Part shown: positions 34,717-45,026 of the stretch, one piece after another | Layout of the letters: each line of letters begins with the position of its first letter | Position numbering within the stretch: the stretch's first letter is position 1 | Origin: Reticulitermes lucifugus | Taxonomy: Eukaryota > Arthropoda > Insecta > Blattodea > Rhinotermitidae | NCBI GenBank assembly: GCA_026260175.1 | Contig: JAKCWW010000598.1 | Coordinates: 20,860-84,859 of the forward strand | Length of the DNA: 64,000 nt | Direction of reading: 5' to 3' | Translations under genes and position numbers: made by a program | The notes under the pieces: generated by a model | The model's input: the letters and a program-made list of their open reading frames with translations, nothing else | What the model was told of the DNA's origin: nothing | The model's database searches: none

Positions 34717-34759
34717 TCACGACGTTTCGGAAGCTGGTTCTTCTTCCGTCTTCAGGTGA
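34717..34759 (-). ncRNA. hammerhead-ribozyme candidate, complete core
   Basis: Read 5'-3' on the minus strand: UCAC (stem I), CUGAAGA (core), an unpaired C, GGAAG, a 9-nt loop, CUUCC (stem II), GAAA, CGU, C, then GUGA (stem I). UCAC pairs fully with GUGA, and GGAAG pairs fully with CUUCC. A15.1-C15.2-G16.2-U16.1 is the palindrome ACGU, so stem III could form between two molecules. The predicted cleavage is after C17 (plus-strand position 34721). All invariant core bases (CUGANGA, GAAA, NUH) are present. Hammerheads with tiny palindromic stem III are known from Penelope-like elements; the link to such an element here is inference. Confidence 0.6.
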
Positions 34760-35019
34760 AGGGAGGGGAGACACCTACTCGGATGGGTCCCTTAGACCGA
34801 GCTAATCTCAATCACTGGACAACTTCAGCCGGTAAAAACACAGCTATAAGAATACCTGAGGCCAGGTTATGTCAGAGGAAGATAACAGGTAAATAAGCAT
34901 TTAATGCTTATTTATCTCTTACGGGTTTTGCAACCTAGACGCATGGTGTTTACTGCGCGGTACGAACTGAATCCTGAAATATAATTCGGGTTATTCTGTC
35001 TTTTAAGGGAATAAGTGGC

Positions 35020-35225
35020 CGATCCCAGTGGCCCTGCGGTCTAAGGCGTGGGTCTTCGGCCGCTCGCTTACTAGGATCNNNNNNNNNNNNNNNNNNNNNN
35101 NNNNNNNNNNNNNNNNNNNNNNNNNNNNAGAGGTCTCTGCGACGAGCTGGTCCCTCGTCCAGAGGAGTCGTACCGAGTGTGGTGTGTCTAACATGTGTGT
35201 GATCATGAAACCTCGACGAAGGGGT
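35020..35225 (+). repeat. tRNA-Leu-derived SINE split by an assembly gap
   Basis: 'gatcccagtggccctgcggtctaaggcgtggg' before the gap and 'agaggtctctgcgacgagctgg...gtgtggtgtgtct' after it are the two halves of the SINE at 28363-28617. Confidence 0.85.
35079..35128. other. assembly gap (50 N)
   Basis: Undetermined bases inside a SINE, probably a repeat-induced scaffold gap. Confidence 1.
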
Positions 35226-35667
35226 GCATTTCGGGCATGACTCGTGAAGTACATGTGGCCCAAAAGTCTTTTTAACGAAAACATTCTGGTCGTCATTTCG
35301 ATGCCAATGCGTAGTTGTGCCAGTCGATTTGTAAAACGGTGTCACAGAGTTGTCAGTTGCGCATTGAACATGGAGAATATAATTTCAGCAATTTTTTAAA
35401 TGTCAGTAAGTAATAAATTTACAGAATATTTTAGTGTGCAGTTTTCTAACCGGTTACCTGACTTTCGGGCCACTCTGTAGTTACTGGAGCGGAAATTGTT
35501 AACAGCCAAATTTGTAGAGAAAAATAAAGCACAATTAATGTTTTGTCATCTCATGTCTCAGAGAATCTAGAATCACTAACAGAGCGAACACGCAATAATT
35601 GTTACACTTTGCCTACATTTCCAATCTCGTTATCTTTGTGTGCAGATAAAACGGATACATCATTTAC

Positions 35668-35889
35668 GTTGGGTAATAGTATTTCCTCCGGGGACCAACA
35701 TTCTTGAGGCCGGTAGTATGGGTACCCTCTCTCTTTCTCTCTATAGTATATAGGAAAGTAGGTCATCTGCTCCGAGCGAGTCAGTGTTGGGTTTTGGGGT
35801 CGCCGGTCTCTAGCTTTAGCCGGCGTGCAGAGAACAGAAACCCAGCAAAGCAACGCAGTGGATACACCACGTAGTGGAAGCATAGTCAT
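35668..35889 (-). CDS. candidate first coding exon of a secreted protein
   Basis: From an ATG at 35889 the frame gives 74 codons. They start MTMLPLRGVSTALLCWVSVL, a convincing signal peptide with likely cleavage after ...TPAKA. The mature part begins RDRRPQNPTLTRSE and is rich in Tyr, Pro and charged residues (YFPIYYREKERGYPYY, then PQECWSPEEILLPN). At 35668/35667 there is a plausible donor (AAC|GTAAAT) in phase 0. A TATAAAA box lies about 95 bp upstream on the same strand. Composition and CpG content differ from the flanks. I do not recognise the family and saw no second exon. It could also be a chance ORF; reading on past the donor reaches a stop near 35602. Confidence 0.35.
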
Positions 35890-35980
35890 AATTATAATGG
35901 TGCAGACGTTCGTGTGAGGGTTCTGACGTGGAGATTTCGGGAGAAAAATGCTCGTCCACATACAGTGCTTTTAAAATTTA

Positions 35981-35987
35981 TTTTATA
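35981..35987 (-). promoter_or_regulatory. possible TATA box for the exon at 35668-35889
   Basis: TATAAAA on the minus strand. A start site about 30 bp downstream would fall near 35956, giving a 5' leader of about 65 bp before the ATG. Confidence 0.25.
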
Positions 35988-35989
35988 GA

Positions 35990-36435
35990 TGTATTTAAAC
36001 GAAATGTGCGGAATGTGTGAAGCAAAGGTGGTATTGTGACGGTCTTTTTCATTTATGCGTGCACCCTGGTTTGTAGTCTATTCGAGTGTTGCGTTTTGTC
36101 AGTGATTTTTTTTAACGTGAAATTTAAAGTTGTAAGATTTGTAGTTGTGGTGTGGTAAGTGTGTAGTAACGCGAGTACGTAGGTGCCTGCTGATATGTGT
36201 GCTGTTGCTGCAAGTTGCTCAGAGAACCAGTCAAGGAGAATACATAAAGCCAGCCAGGGTATGTGTCGGCTATAATACCGCCTGTCATCAGGAAGTGGTT
36301 GCGTATGACACTGCATTACGTACGTAGTTCTGTTGTAGATTTGTGGGTGTAAGAGGAAGGCGGTAACAGAGGGAAGTCACATTTATTGGGATTCGGGTTG
36401 GAGCTATGTTGTGTGTTGATCAATTTTGTTTTAGT
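35990..36435. other. non-coding, GT-rich
   Basis: No supported feature. Confidence 0.35.
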
Positions 36436-36437
36436 TT

Positions 36438-36545
36438 CTCTGCGTTTTCCTTACCCAGTGTATTTATCGGTTTCGTATGATTTTCGGGATAAACATAGAT
36501 TGTTTTATAACTATATAAATTAATTTGGAGTTTATTTTTCAAATT
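36438..36545 (+). repeat. dispersed repeat A, fragment
   Basis: 'cccagtgtatttatcggtttcgtatgattttcgggataaacatagattg' matches the second half of repeat A. Confidence 0.5.
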
Positions 36546-36748
36546 AAGAGAACCAAAATATGAATACTGTTTTGAATAATATTATCCACTTCTTCGTCGT
36601 ATCCATTCCTGAAAGTGGACACATCGTGTTTAACCCATTGCTTTTTATAGTACATCGTTAAAGTATTACACATGCTAATTGTAAGATAGCTAATGCCACA
36701 GCCTTCACATAGATACAGATTATTAACAGTAGTTTATTGCCATTTTGA

Positions 36749-36789
36749 AACGCTTCATGTTTCCATCGAAAACGATCATATCAGGCGTT
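36749..36789 (-). ncRNA. hammerhead-like core, left arm
   Basis: Minus strand: AACGC, CUGAUAUGA (two-base insertion in CUGAUGA), UCG/CGA stem II, GAAAC, AU, GAA, GCGUU. Stem I AACGC/GCGUU is a perfect 5-bp pair. This copy keeps GAAAC, which the right arm has lost. Confidence 0.5.
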
Positions 36790-36852
36790 CTACGAAATCT
36801 TAAAAATCAAGGTAAAATGTTTTTATTTGAAAGCACTTTCAAGTATTACAAC

Positions 36853-37121
36853 AGGTTTTTTTCTTTTTTCAATGACTCGACAGCCCCTTGGGGGCCTAGG
36901 CCGCCTCATTGTTCGAGGCTTCACGATCACCCTTTGAGACACACCACACTCGGTAGGACTCCTCTGGACGAGTGACCAGTTCGTCGCAGAGACCTCTGCC
37001 TGACAACACACAACACTTACAATAGACAGACATCCATGCCCCCCGGCGGGATTCGAACCCACAATCCTAGTAAGCGAGCGGTCGCAGACCCACGCCTTAG
37101 ACCGCGCGGCCACTGGGATCG
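36853..37121 (-). repeat. tRNA-Leu SINE nested in the left arm
   Basis: The minus-strand head (GATCCCAGTGGCCGCGCGGT) is at 37121 and the A-tail at 36853. It is bracketed by GTATTACAAC (36843-36852) and GTATCACAAC (37122-37131), a 10-bp duplication with one mismatch. The uninterrupted right arm of the host element shows the empty site. Confidence 0.9.
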
Positions 37122-37782
37122 GTATCACAACGTATATGTTACAATAATATTGTAGTTTTGATAGTACAACATGTAGGTAGACGGTTGTGTAATTACTATG
37201 ATGTTCTTTAAAATTTTCTTAGGACCTATTTCTTGAAACGCAGTTAAAGATTAAAAATTAAACTTAAAATTTAATGTGTAAATGTCCATGTATTGGTTCG
37301 AGTAACTGGCCGGCCACTGGTCTTGGTTATTGAGTTTTCCGTAGTGTAGCGCACATGTCTTGCGTATGTTACGGTGAATTTCTTTTGTTGATATGCTGCG
37401 TAGATTTGTATATATGTTATGCTTGCCTTCATCGGGTACTTCGTCAGGCTGTTATCAGTTTTCAGTTTTACTTCGTTTCCTGTATTTTTTTGCTCTGCAC
37501 TACCGATGTATACTGCATTGGCCAGCCAGTTACTCTACCAAATGTATGGACATTTACCCATCAAATTTTAGGTTTAATTTTTTAATCTGTAACTACATTT
37601 TGAGACACAGGTTCCAGGAAAAGGTTAAAGAAATTGTAAAGAAAATTGTAGTAATTACACAACCGTCTACCTACGTGTTATACTATCAAAAACTACAGTA
37701 TTATTGTAACATATACGTTGTAATATTTGAAAGTTCTGTCAAATAAAAACATTTTACCTTGATTTTTAAGATCTTATAGAGG

Positions 37783-37821
37783 AACGCCTGATGATCGTTT
37801 TCGATAGAAGCATGTAACGTT
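37783..37821 (+). ncRNA. hammerhead-like core, right arm
   Basis: Plus strand: AACG-C, CUGAUGA (37788-37794), UCG/CGA stem II, GAAGC in place of GAAAC, AUGUA, A-CGUU. Stem I AACG/CGUU pairs around an A/C mismatch, and the ACAUGU-type stem III is kept in part. The left arm supplies the bases lost here, so the ancestral unit fitted the full hammerhead consensus. Confidence 0.5.
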
Positions 37822-37929
37822 TGAAAATGACAATAAAAATGTTGTGTTAGACAGAAGACTCTGTATCAGTGTGAATGGTGATTAGACACAACGGGATGGA
37901 TTCCCTTATAACTAATGTCACAGCAGTCT

Positions 37930-39465
37930 GCGCCTGGTAGCTTTCTGGCTATCGTTTTATGACACTACCTGTGTAGTATTTTCGTGTTTTCTGTGGACAA
38001 TTAGTTCGGTGGTACGCCTATCAAGAAAGGAAATAGACGAAATCGAAGACCTTAAGCTTGAAAATTGTAAATCAAAGGAAACAGGTGATAGAGGGTAGCT
38101 CCACATCATTTCTACCGGCTTAGCAGTCACTCATAATGACGATCAGTACTGTACTCTTCGGACAGTGTAAGCAAATTACGTTACATACTGTAGTTGTACA
38201 TTCGATCAATTTATTTCAGTTCAGACTGTGATGATCCACCATCACTTACACATGCAAGTACATACCTTAAATTAATGTTCTCCTAATTATAAAAATGTAT
38301 TAGGTTTATGGAATTTTTCCCCACCCGTTTCATCGTATTGTAAGTTGTTTTGCTTAACGCAGGGCATACTTCAGAAAGAAACGAGTCTGTCGGTACTTCT
38401 TTACGGGCCTTTTAGCCGTTAGCTTCCTCACCATCTCTCTGCAAGTAGCAGCTCAGCTCACAATTGATGATAACGAAAAAATGTCTCAGGAGTGGTGAAC
38501 CTTCTGGCTGCCAAGTTTACACCTGAAGTTACTTACGAATAAGACTTAGTGCCAACCCTTCTCACTTCTCCAGTACGTAATTTAATGTGGCTAACCATTG
38601 CTTTGTCGGAAATGAGAAATGCACACAATATTAGTAGTAAATCCTGAAGAGAAGGGAAGAAAAGATACCTCTTGCGATAATATTAAATTGTGTCTAAATG
38701 AATAGGCTGTGAACGTGTGGACTGAATTCATCTGGGTCAGGATTGGGTCCAGTGGTGTGCTGTGCTGAACACAGTACATTCTGGACAGGTAGAAAGACTC
38801 ATCAGTAAGATCAATGCATGGATTTGGTCAGTTAATATACAGCAACGGCAAAACTATTTAACTAAGAATTACAGTATGGTTATCCTTTGAATTAGCAGGT
38901 GGCTTCAGATGCTGACCAGAAACAAAACCTTGCAATCACCACTACCAGTCGAAATATCAGTTGGTGCCAAATTTGGCACCAGTGTCAGTGGTTCTCCATC
39001 ACTGGTACTGTAGCCAATGCTTCTGCTGAGATTCGAACTGGCTAACTCCCGAATAAAATTAGCCTGTTTAATTTTAGGATGTAATTTAGAATTACGTGTA
39101 TAGTTCTGTGCATAAGTGATGCAACATGTTGCACTCATCAAGTTCTGTAATAACTCACCGATGTGTTGTGGGATATTGGAATTTGAGATAAATTCACCTT
39201 ATCACATAGGACTGGATCGTAAACTGGGCCACATTTAGAATGGACTGTGTTGGTCGAACCTCTTCTTGTTGTCTGACGTAACAAGAAGCAGACTATTGTA
39301 AGTAAATGGCTTAGATAAGGGACGCTTAGTGGTGTACGTCACAAGGCATTTGTTTCGTGATGCTGTGTTACAAGGTTCGGTTCTTGCAGGACATACTTAT
39401 AACCAACTGCATGCAGCAGAGCCCCTCATAAGCTAATATTTGATGAGTTGAACAGTATATATGGA
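37930..39465. other. non-coding; one 20-bp perfect palindrome
   Basis: TGGTGCCAAATTTGGCACCA at 38962-38981 is a perfect palindrome. The following 'gagattcgaactggct' (minus strand) resembles a box B. No gene is supported. Confidence 0.4.
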
Positions 39466-39469
39466 ATCT

Positions 39470-39577
39470 GCTACTGCTGCTACTACTACTACTACCACCA
39501 CCACCACCACTCCTACTACTGCTGCTGCTGCTGCTTTCTGCTACTTTAAAGTAGCAGTAGTAGTAGTAGGAGTAGTT
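39470..39577. repeat. trinucleotide repeat with a palindromic centre
   Basis: CTA/CCA/CTG repeats on the left and GTA/GGA repeats on the right meet at CTGCTACTTTAAAGTAGCAG (39538-39557), a perfect 20-bp palindrome. The whole tract can form a long hairpin. Confidence 0.85.
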
Positions 39578-39579
39578 CT

Positions 39580-40900
39580 TTTCCTGATTCAGATGAACAC
39601 AGTAAACATACTTCTTTAAACAAACATTTTAAATTATCTTCCCTTTATCAGTCTTTTAGGTGGTTCTTTTCATTCAGATTTTCCGGCTGAAATTGTATTT
39701 TTTTTTATTTTCTCCATCCGTGTAGATGTCCCGCCGACCTCGTCCTTGATTTCATCCTCCTAATAACATGGTGAGGAGTACAGGTCATGAGGTGCCTCAT
39801 GCGGAACCTTTCCCCACCCTCGAAAATCGTAATTGTTAGTATTTTGTAGTCCCAAGTTCTTATAAACAATTCTTATTTAAATTCAGGTCTACTGCACAAT
39901 AAATACACTGCGTTTCCATTAGATAAACCTAGCGGTTAATATTGTTTATGGAAATAATCGGTGTTGATTGTGAGAATCATTTTAACTACATAAATACAAC
40001 GTGGGAAAAATGCGGAACGAAAATTTCGAGTCTTCTGGAATGTTAAAGCTGCGTCCTTGGGTATTACACATCGAATCCCAGAAGCCTTGCGTCTTCATCA
40101 CCACCGCAAAGAGAACCGCAGATCTTACAAAATACAGAGCGTTTAAACGTTAATGCATGTGGTGTGTATTCGTAGGCTACACAGACACACTATTACGGAG
40201 GATTTTACAGTTTTGTAAAGAAGAGAAATAAAGTGACGCAGGAAGAGATCCACTTTTCGGGCTTTGTTATCGTATCGCGGCAGTGAACTCAGGTTTTCTA
40301 TCACTGTACGCTGCTGAAAGAACATGCCATACTCTGATAGTAAAATTATACGCACAGTTTGTGACGACTTTTTTAAAAGTAGCTTGTTGAGTGTGTCTGC
40401 CAAGTGCCAACTTTTCACTCAGTAGAAGTGGGTCGTATTTTTTTCCCTTTCTTACAGTGTACATATTTGCAGGTGCTGATTTGCAAATATAAATAACACG
40501 CGTGCAAAGGTGAAGGAGGTTCTTTAGACAGCGAAAATAGATACATTTTGCTTAGTCAGTAACTTCTCGCATTTTGTTCGTGTGACTGCAGTCTTGTCAT
40601 ATAGTGTATGAATGGAAACTGAACTGCTTCGTGCAACGAAATAATGCAACAAATCCAGTGCAATGCCCAGCAAACAACTGTTGGCTTACATTCGCTTTGT
40701 TTGGAGGAAAGAAGTTATCCTAAATTCTATGGACGGTCAAGCTGGATTCTTGATATTCGGTCTCAATTCGATAAGTTATAATTCTTTGTCACTTAGCTTT
40801 GTTGTGTCGATTGACGTATGATTTGTAAAGATCCTATGTCAGTCATTTTTTAAACCTCGGATTATATAATTTATTTTATAAACCAGCATATCGCGGCGGT
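39580..40900. other. non-coding, nothing certain
   Basis: Around 40027-40090 'tcttctggaatgtta...tcccagaagcc' is a short inverted pair that may be a scrap of the foldback family. Confidence 0.35.
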
Positions 40901-40904
40901 AATT

Positions 40905-41275
40905 ATTTGTACCTACACGGGAGGAGATCGCATAAAGAGGAACTTCATGATCTGTGTTCATCGTCAGATATTGGATGAGATTAAATGAGCCAGGCACGTG
41001 GCACGCATGGGAGAGAAGTGCATAATAGGGTTTTGGTGGGAAAATCTGAAGGAAAGAGACCACTTGGAAGACCTGGCGTAGATGAGAGGGTAATATGAGG
41101 GTGTGTATTCAGGAAACAAGAAGGGAGGATATGGAATGGATTAATCCGGTTCATGGTAGGGACCAGTGGCAGGGCCTTGTGAATACGGTAATCCACCTTC
41201 TGGTCCCATTAAATGCAGGGCGTTTCGTGAATGACTGAGAAACACTGGCTTGCAGTGACTGTGCTGCATAGTTAG
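40905..41275 (+). pseudogene. RTE-like LINE C-terminus and 3' end
   Basis: A broken frame reads KEELHDLCSS, then GKSEGKRPLGRPG, with the DRDxWRxLV region and 3' untranslated part following. It ends in a form of 'gaatgactgagaaacac'. Confidence 0.7.
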
Positions 41276-41717
41276 CCGTTACCACTTCGAAGCTCGTTCA
41301 TATGTCATCGGCGGAATTTGACATTTCCATCTGGCTTGGTGTGCACAGATAATATTACAGTTGACTCATTCTTGCACATTAAAATATTTGAAGGAGACTG
41401 TGAAATCAGTGTCACCGAAGAGACCTGTCCATGCGATGACCTTGAAAAGTTCTTGTAAGACGAGCTTTAGTGAATAAGCGGAGCTACTTGCTGCCTGGCG
41501 ACAGCTTTGCATTATCTAAAGTCTGAGTTGCAATACCGACCGAACTATAAGGTGCCTGTCGATTGCTTCACAAGGACAATGTTTTCCTCCGTTACCGATG
41601 TCTGGCTTACATATGTGTAACTCTGAGAATGACGGGCTACATGGGAACAGTATAGCTACAGGATTTCATCTCTTAGGCTTCCAGGTAGACGGATTAGTGG
41701 ATATACTGATGGACGGA

Positions 41718-41752
41718 CGGACAGAGAGAGAGAGAGGGAGAGGGGGACAGCC
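41718..41752. repeat. (GGAC)n(GA)n microsatellite
   Basis: Short GGAC run followed by GA and GAG repeats. Confidence 0.85.
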
Positions 41753-41829
41753 TAAGAGCGTACACGTATAAAAAGAGACGTATTGTACATATGTTAATTC
41801 AGGGGGAAAGGTCAATATTTTGGGAGGTG

Positions 41830-42390
41830 ATAGTATCGGTCATTATGAGAAAAAGAGTTCATATGAACGTGTGTCTAATTCTGAATGGTTACCGAGATAC
41901 AGCTGTTTGAATCTACAAATACAAAAGCATTATGAAAGTTAATAAAGAAAGAGAAGTTATTTAATGTTAATTTAATTTAAATTTAATGTTTAAATGACAT
42001 TTTTTACACAGAAATGGCAGATTTGTTACATTAAACAATAAATGTTCGAAAATCCCACCGTCAACCTCAACGCGCTCTGCAACTCGTGTGCGAAGATCGC
42101 GTGTTGTTCGTCTGAGTTGATCTTCACGTTTCTTTATGAGGGCAGCAGCATTTAAAATGCGAGCGAGCTATTCGTATCCACCTTTCTTTTTTCAACCTCG
42201 CGCTTCATCCAAAAAGTAACGGGGTTAGGTCTGGATATATATATAGGCTTTGAGGGACTTTCGAATCGTGATTACACTGAGTGTGCACACTTTGTAACTG
42301 CTGGGCAAAGATTGATACTGCAGAATGCAATGAAGCGTAGGTAGGTCTACCTGGCACTTTGTTGCGCCCACCTTGTGGTTCTGTTCCTAA
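41830..42390 (-). pseudogene. Tc3-like transposase remnant (DUF4817 type), second family
   Basis: On the minus strand: PDLTPLLFG (where PDLTPLDFFLWG is usual), MKREVEKRKVDT, then LIKKREDQLRRTTRDLR, TRVAERVEVDGGIFEHLL. The last block is the typical C-terminus of these transposases. Large internal deletions and frameshifts are present. CACCTTGTGG near 42370 is likely at or near the terminal repeat. Confidence 0.65.
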
Positions 42391-42649
42391 CTACTGAGGG
42401 CAGTGATTGTTACATAACGGCAATAACAATAAATACTCATGTTTACATTTTGAATTTTCATTGAATAGAATTTAAAAAATGAAAGCTAGAATTTCTGTAC
42501 CAGAGAAGTTAATGTCAGAGCTCTGTTGGAGATCTAAGATTTTGACAGTGGTGAAAGTACGGATTGTGGTCTTGTAGGTTTGAGAGTGTGTAGGCTGGTT
42601 GGTTGTTATTCGGAGTAAGCTGAACGTTTTGAAGGAACATGTCGCTTCC

Positions 42650-42910
42650 ATCGTCACCGTACCGTGAATTATGGCAGCGTGCACAGTTTTAGGTGGCTGG
42701 TTACTAACGTTTCGGAAGCACGTGCTACCTCCATCTTTAGGATACCCTGGATTTTAACGCAGTGTAGTCTGATAGGTGGTTACCGAGTTTTTGTAGGAAC
42801 CTGTAGCCTCCGTCTTCAGGGTACCCAGGATTTTGACACCGCTTAATGTAGTAGGTGATTACCAACTTTTCTGAGGAACTGCTGCTTTCACCATTGGGTT
42901 ATAACCCAGA
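42650..42910 (-). repeat. tandem hammerhead-family units (3 x ~80 bp)
   Basis: Three head-to-tail units have CTAACGTTTCGGAAGC, CGAGTTTTTGTAGGAA and CAACTTTTCTGAGGAA at equivalent places. Each is followed by CTACCTCCATCTTTAGG or similar. On the minus strand the middle unit has GGUACC-CUGAAGA intact. The other units keep GAAAC or the stem II pairs. Confidence 0.65.
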
Positions 42911-43254
42911 AAACTGTAATCTTCGTTATGAATGTGCATACATGTCATTTTTCTTGTGTGCGTGTGTGTGTTTGCGCGTGCACCTTGCTGTTCGGTTTCT
43001 TATATATTGCAGTTAATCAGCCCTCTTTAATCTTGTTTGTATTTTAATTTTAGATTTTTTGTGTCTTCATTTTATTATCTTACCATCATTGTCCATCACA
43101 AATCTCATTTCAGAACTTCAATTATCTTTGTAACGCTTTCTCTTGTTATCCACATGGCAGTGCTCCTAGCTGCAGGGACTCAATGGTTTTGTACAAATTC
43201 TGTGTAAGTTTTAAAAATAGCAGTTTTTGTTTCTTCAGCCTTCTTTCCTCCATA

Positions 43255-43740
43255 AAGAGGGAAAAGTAGGTTTTTGAGATCATCATGCTGACTCCTTGTG
43301 TTTTCCGCCACTGGAAGATATTAGGGCCTAAGAGGGACGAGGCAACGGGAGACTGGAGGAGACTGCATAATGACGAACTTCGTGAGTGTACTCCTTACTA
43401 AACATTACTCTGATGATCAAATCAAGAACAATGGGATGGGCGGGGCATGCGGCACGTATGGTGGAGAGTTTCATACAGACGTTTGGTGGGGAAACCTGAG
43501 GGAAACATCACTCGGAAGACCTAGGCGTAGATGGGAGGGTAATATTAAAATCTATCTTCAAGAAATAGGGTTGGGGAGTGTGGACTGAATTGGTCTGGCC
43601 CAGGATACGGACAAATAGCGAGCTGTTGTGAACACGTTAATGAACCTTCGGGTTCCATAAAATGTGGGGAATATCTGGACTAGCCGAGGACCTGTTATAT
43701 TCTCAAGAAGCAACCCGCTCCGTGGAGTTAGTTGGTTAGT
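43255..43740 (+). pseudogene. RTE-like LINE C-terminus, best copy in the window
   Basis: A frame with stops reads GPKRDEATGDWRRLHNDEL, RRLVGKPEGN and a form of RPRRRWEGNIK. It is followed by 'ctggcccaggatacgg' (LAQDRD) and the 3' untranslated block 'atgaaccttcgggttcc...ctggactagccgaggacctgtta'. It ends in GTTAGTTGGTTAG, the remains of the simple tail. This copy was used to recognise the other LINE 3' ends. Confidence 0.8.
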
Positions 43741-43744
43741 ATAC

Positions 43745-44380
43745 GTTGTGTCTTGCAGAAACATGCGATCCTCCAGCGGGATATTTTGACTAAAGACGCA
43801 TACACACCGAACTACCTGTTTCCGATAAAGCACTTGTGGCCAGGCCGGTGTGTGTTATTCGCTGCGTGAGCGGACAGGTAGTGACCAACGATATGGGTCA
43901 GACAAAATAATGTCCCGACAGTAACAGATGTGTTGACCTGTAGGCTATAATAAGTCGATGCAGTAGGAAATTGAGCCGTGATTTTTGCACACAGCATCTT
44001 GTTATGTAGGTGGAATGTAGGTGATTATTTGAAACCATATTAATGATCTGTCCGTTTCAGGCTTACGACGATTTAGTTGCGAATTAATTCTTGAAACGTG
44101 TGCCACTGGAGGCCGCACGACGTACGGGCAGAACGAAAAGTAAGGAAAGTGCGCCTGTTAGCTTCACCGTCTCTGTCCGCATGTAACAATCCGAGAACCG
44201 ATGAACGGGCTTTCATTAATTGCTCACTGTGGAATTTTAATGGCATCTTTGGACATATTCTGGTTTTAGTTAACATCGGAAAACAGTAGCGGACACTGTA
44301 TACACGAAGCCGCTATAGCTCTGTGAGTGGGTTTAGGTAACTAGGTTCTGAGTCCCAACTATACTCCTTTCCTGTAGATA
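43745..44380. other. non-coding, nothing recognised
   Basis: No supported feature. Confidence 0.4.
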
Positions 44381-44384
44381 CTAC

Positions 44385-44485
44385 ATCCCCTTTCCCGGGA
44401 GAAAGGTGCCGGGATGCGAAGGTGACCACTGACCTTCATCTAACACCAAGATCAAGAACGCATGCAGCCGTATCTTTACTGTCCA
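44385..44485 (+). repeat. SINE fragment, plus strand
   Basis: 'gccgggatgcgaaggtgaccactgaccttcatctaacaccaagatcaagaac' is a diverged copy of the SINE middle. Confidence 0.55.
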
Positions 44486-45026
44486 GTACGTCTTAATCTT
44501 CTAGTGCTTAATTAAGCGCATGTACCATTATAACTTTTGCCCGATACGTTATTTACAGTAGTATCATTTCTTAGTCCAAGCTACGTACTCTTAGTAACTT
44601 GATGTAGTACAGTAGAACAACAGACATGTTGAAGACTAGTAGTCAGCTGCTACAGAATACAGATCAGTCGATAATGCAGACCTGCTGTATGAATTGATTT
44701 TTGTGACTGTTCTTCGTATATTATTTACAGGAGGCACGCCTTATATCGTTTTGTAGCTTTACCAGGATTCTTGACATCATTGTTATCAACTGCACAGGAA
44801 CTTTTATCCAGTATTTTATCTCATGATTAATTGCATACGTAGACGAAATTATTGGAGATTATCAGAGTGTTTTTCGGCCTAATTGATGGACTGTGCGTGT
44901 GGAGTCGCGCGGTGCTTCAGCTGCATATAGATTTACACCCTGTAACTCAGAAGGAAAGTATTGCGTGACATTCTCACTGAAGTCGATATAACCATGCAGC
45001 TACAGGGTGGCGCACGAAATGTTGAA

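Larger units (their letters stand above)
36690..37924. mobile_element. long inverted-repeat retro-insertion, Penelope-like termini
   Basis: A 13-bp target-site duplication, CTAATGYCACAGC, lies at 36690-36702 and 37912-37924 (one mismatch). Between them are two inverted arms of about 210 bp or more: 36703-37220, interrupted by a SINE, and about 37625-37885. They share GGTAGACGGTTGTGTAATTA and ATCTTAAAAATCAAGGTAAA. They enclose about 400 bp of unrecognised sequence and end in a tail ('acacaacgggatggattccc', 37886-37911). Each arm carries a hammerhead-like core. The same tail motif closes the insertion at 55617-55839. Confidence 0.7.

Noticed and set aside
35602-35961. Full 119-codon ORF as a single-exon gene
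   Set aside because: The part after the donor at 35667 and the part before the ATG at 35889 lack protein character. Only the 74-codon exon reading is kept as a candidate.
42650-42910. CRISPR-like regular repeats
   Set aside because: Eukaryotic, diverged units without unique spacers; the units are whole tandem copies.
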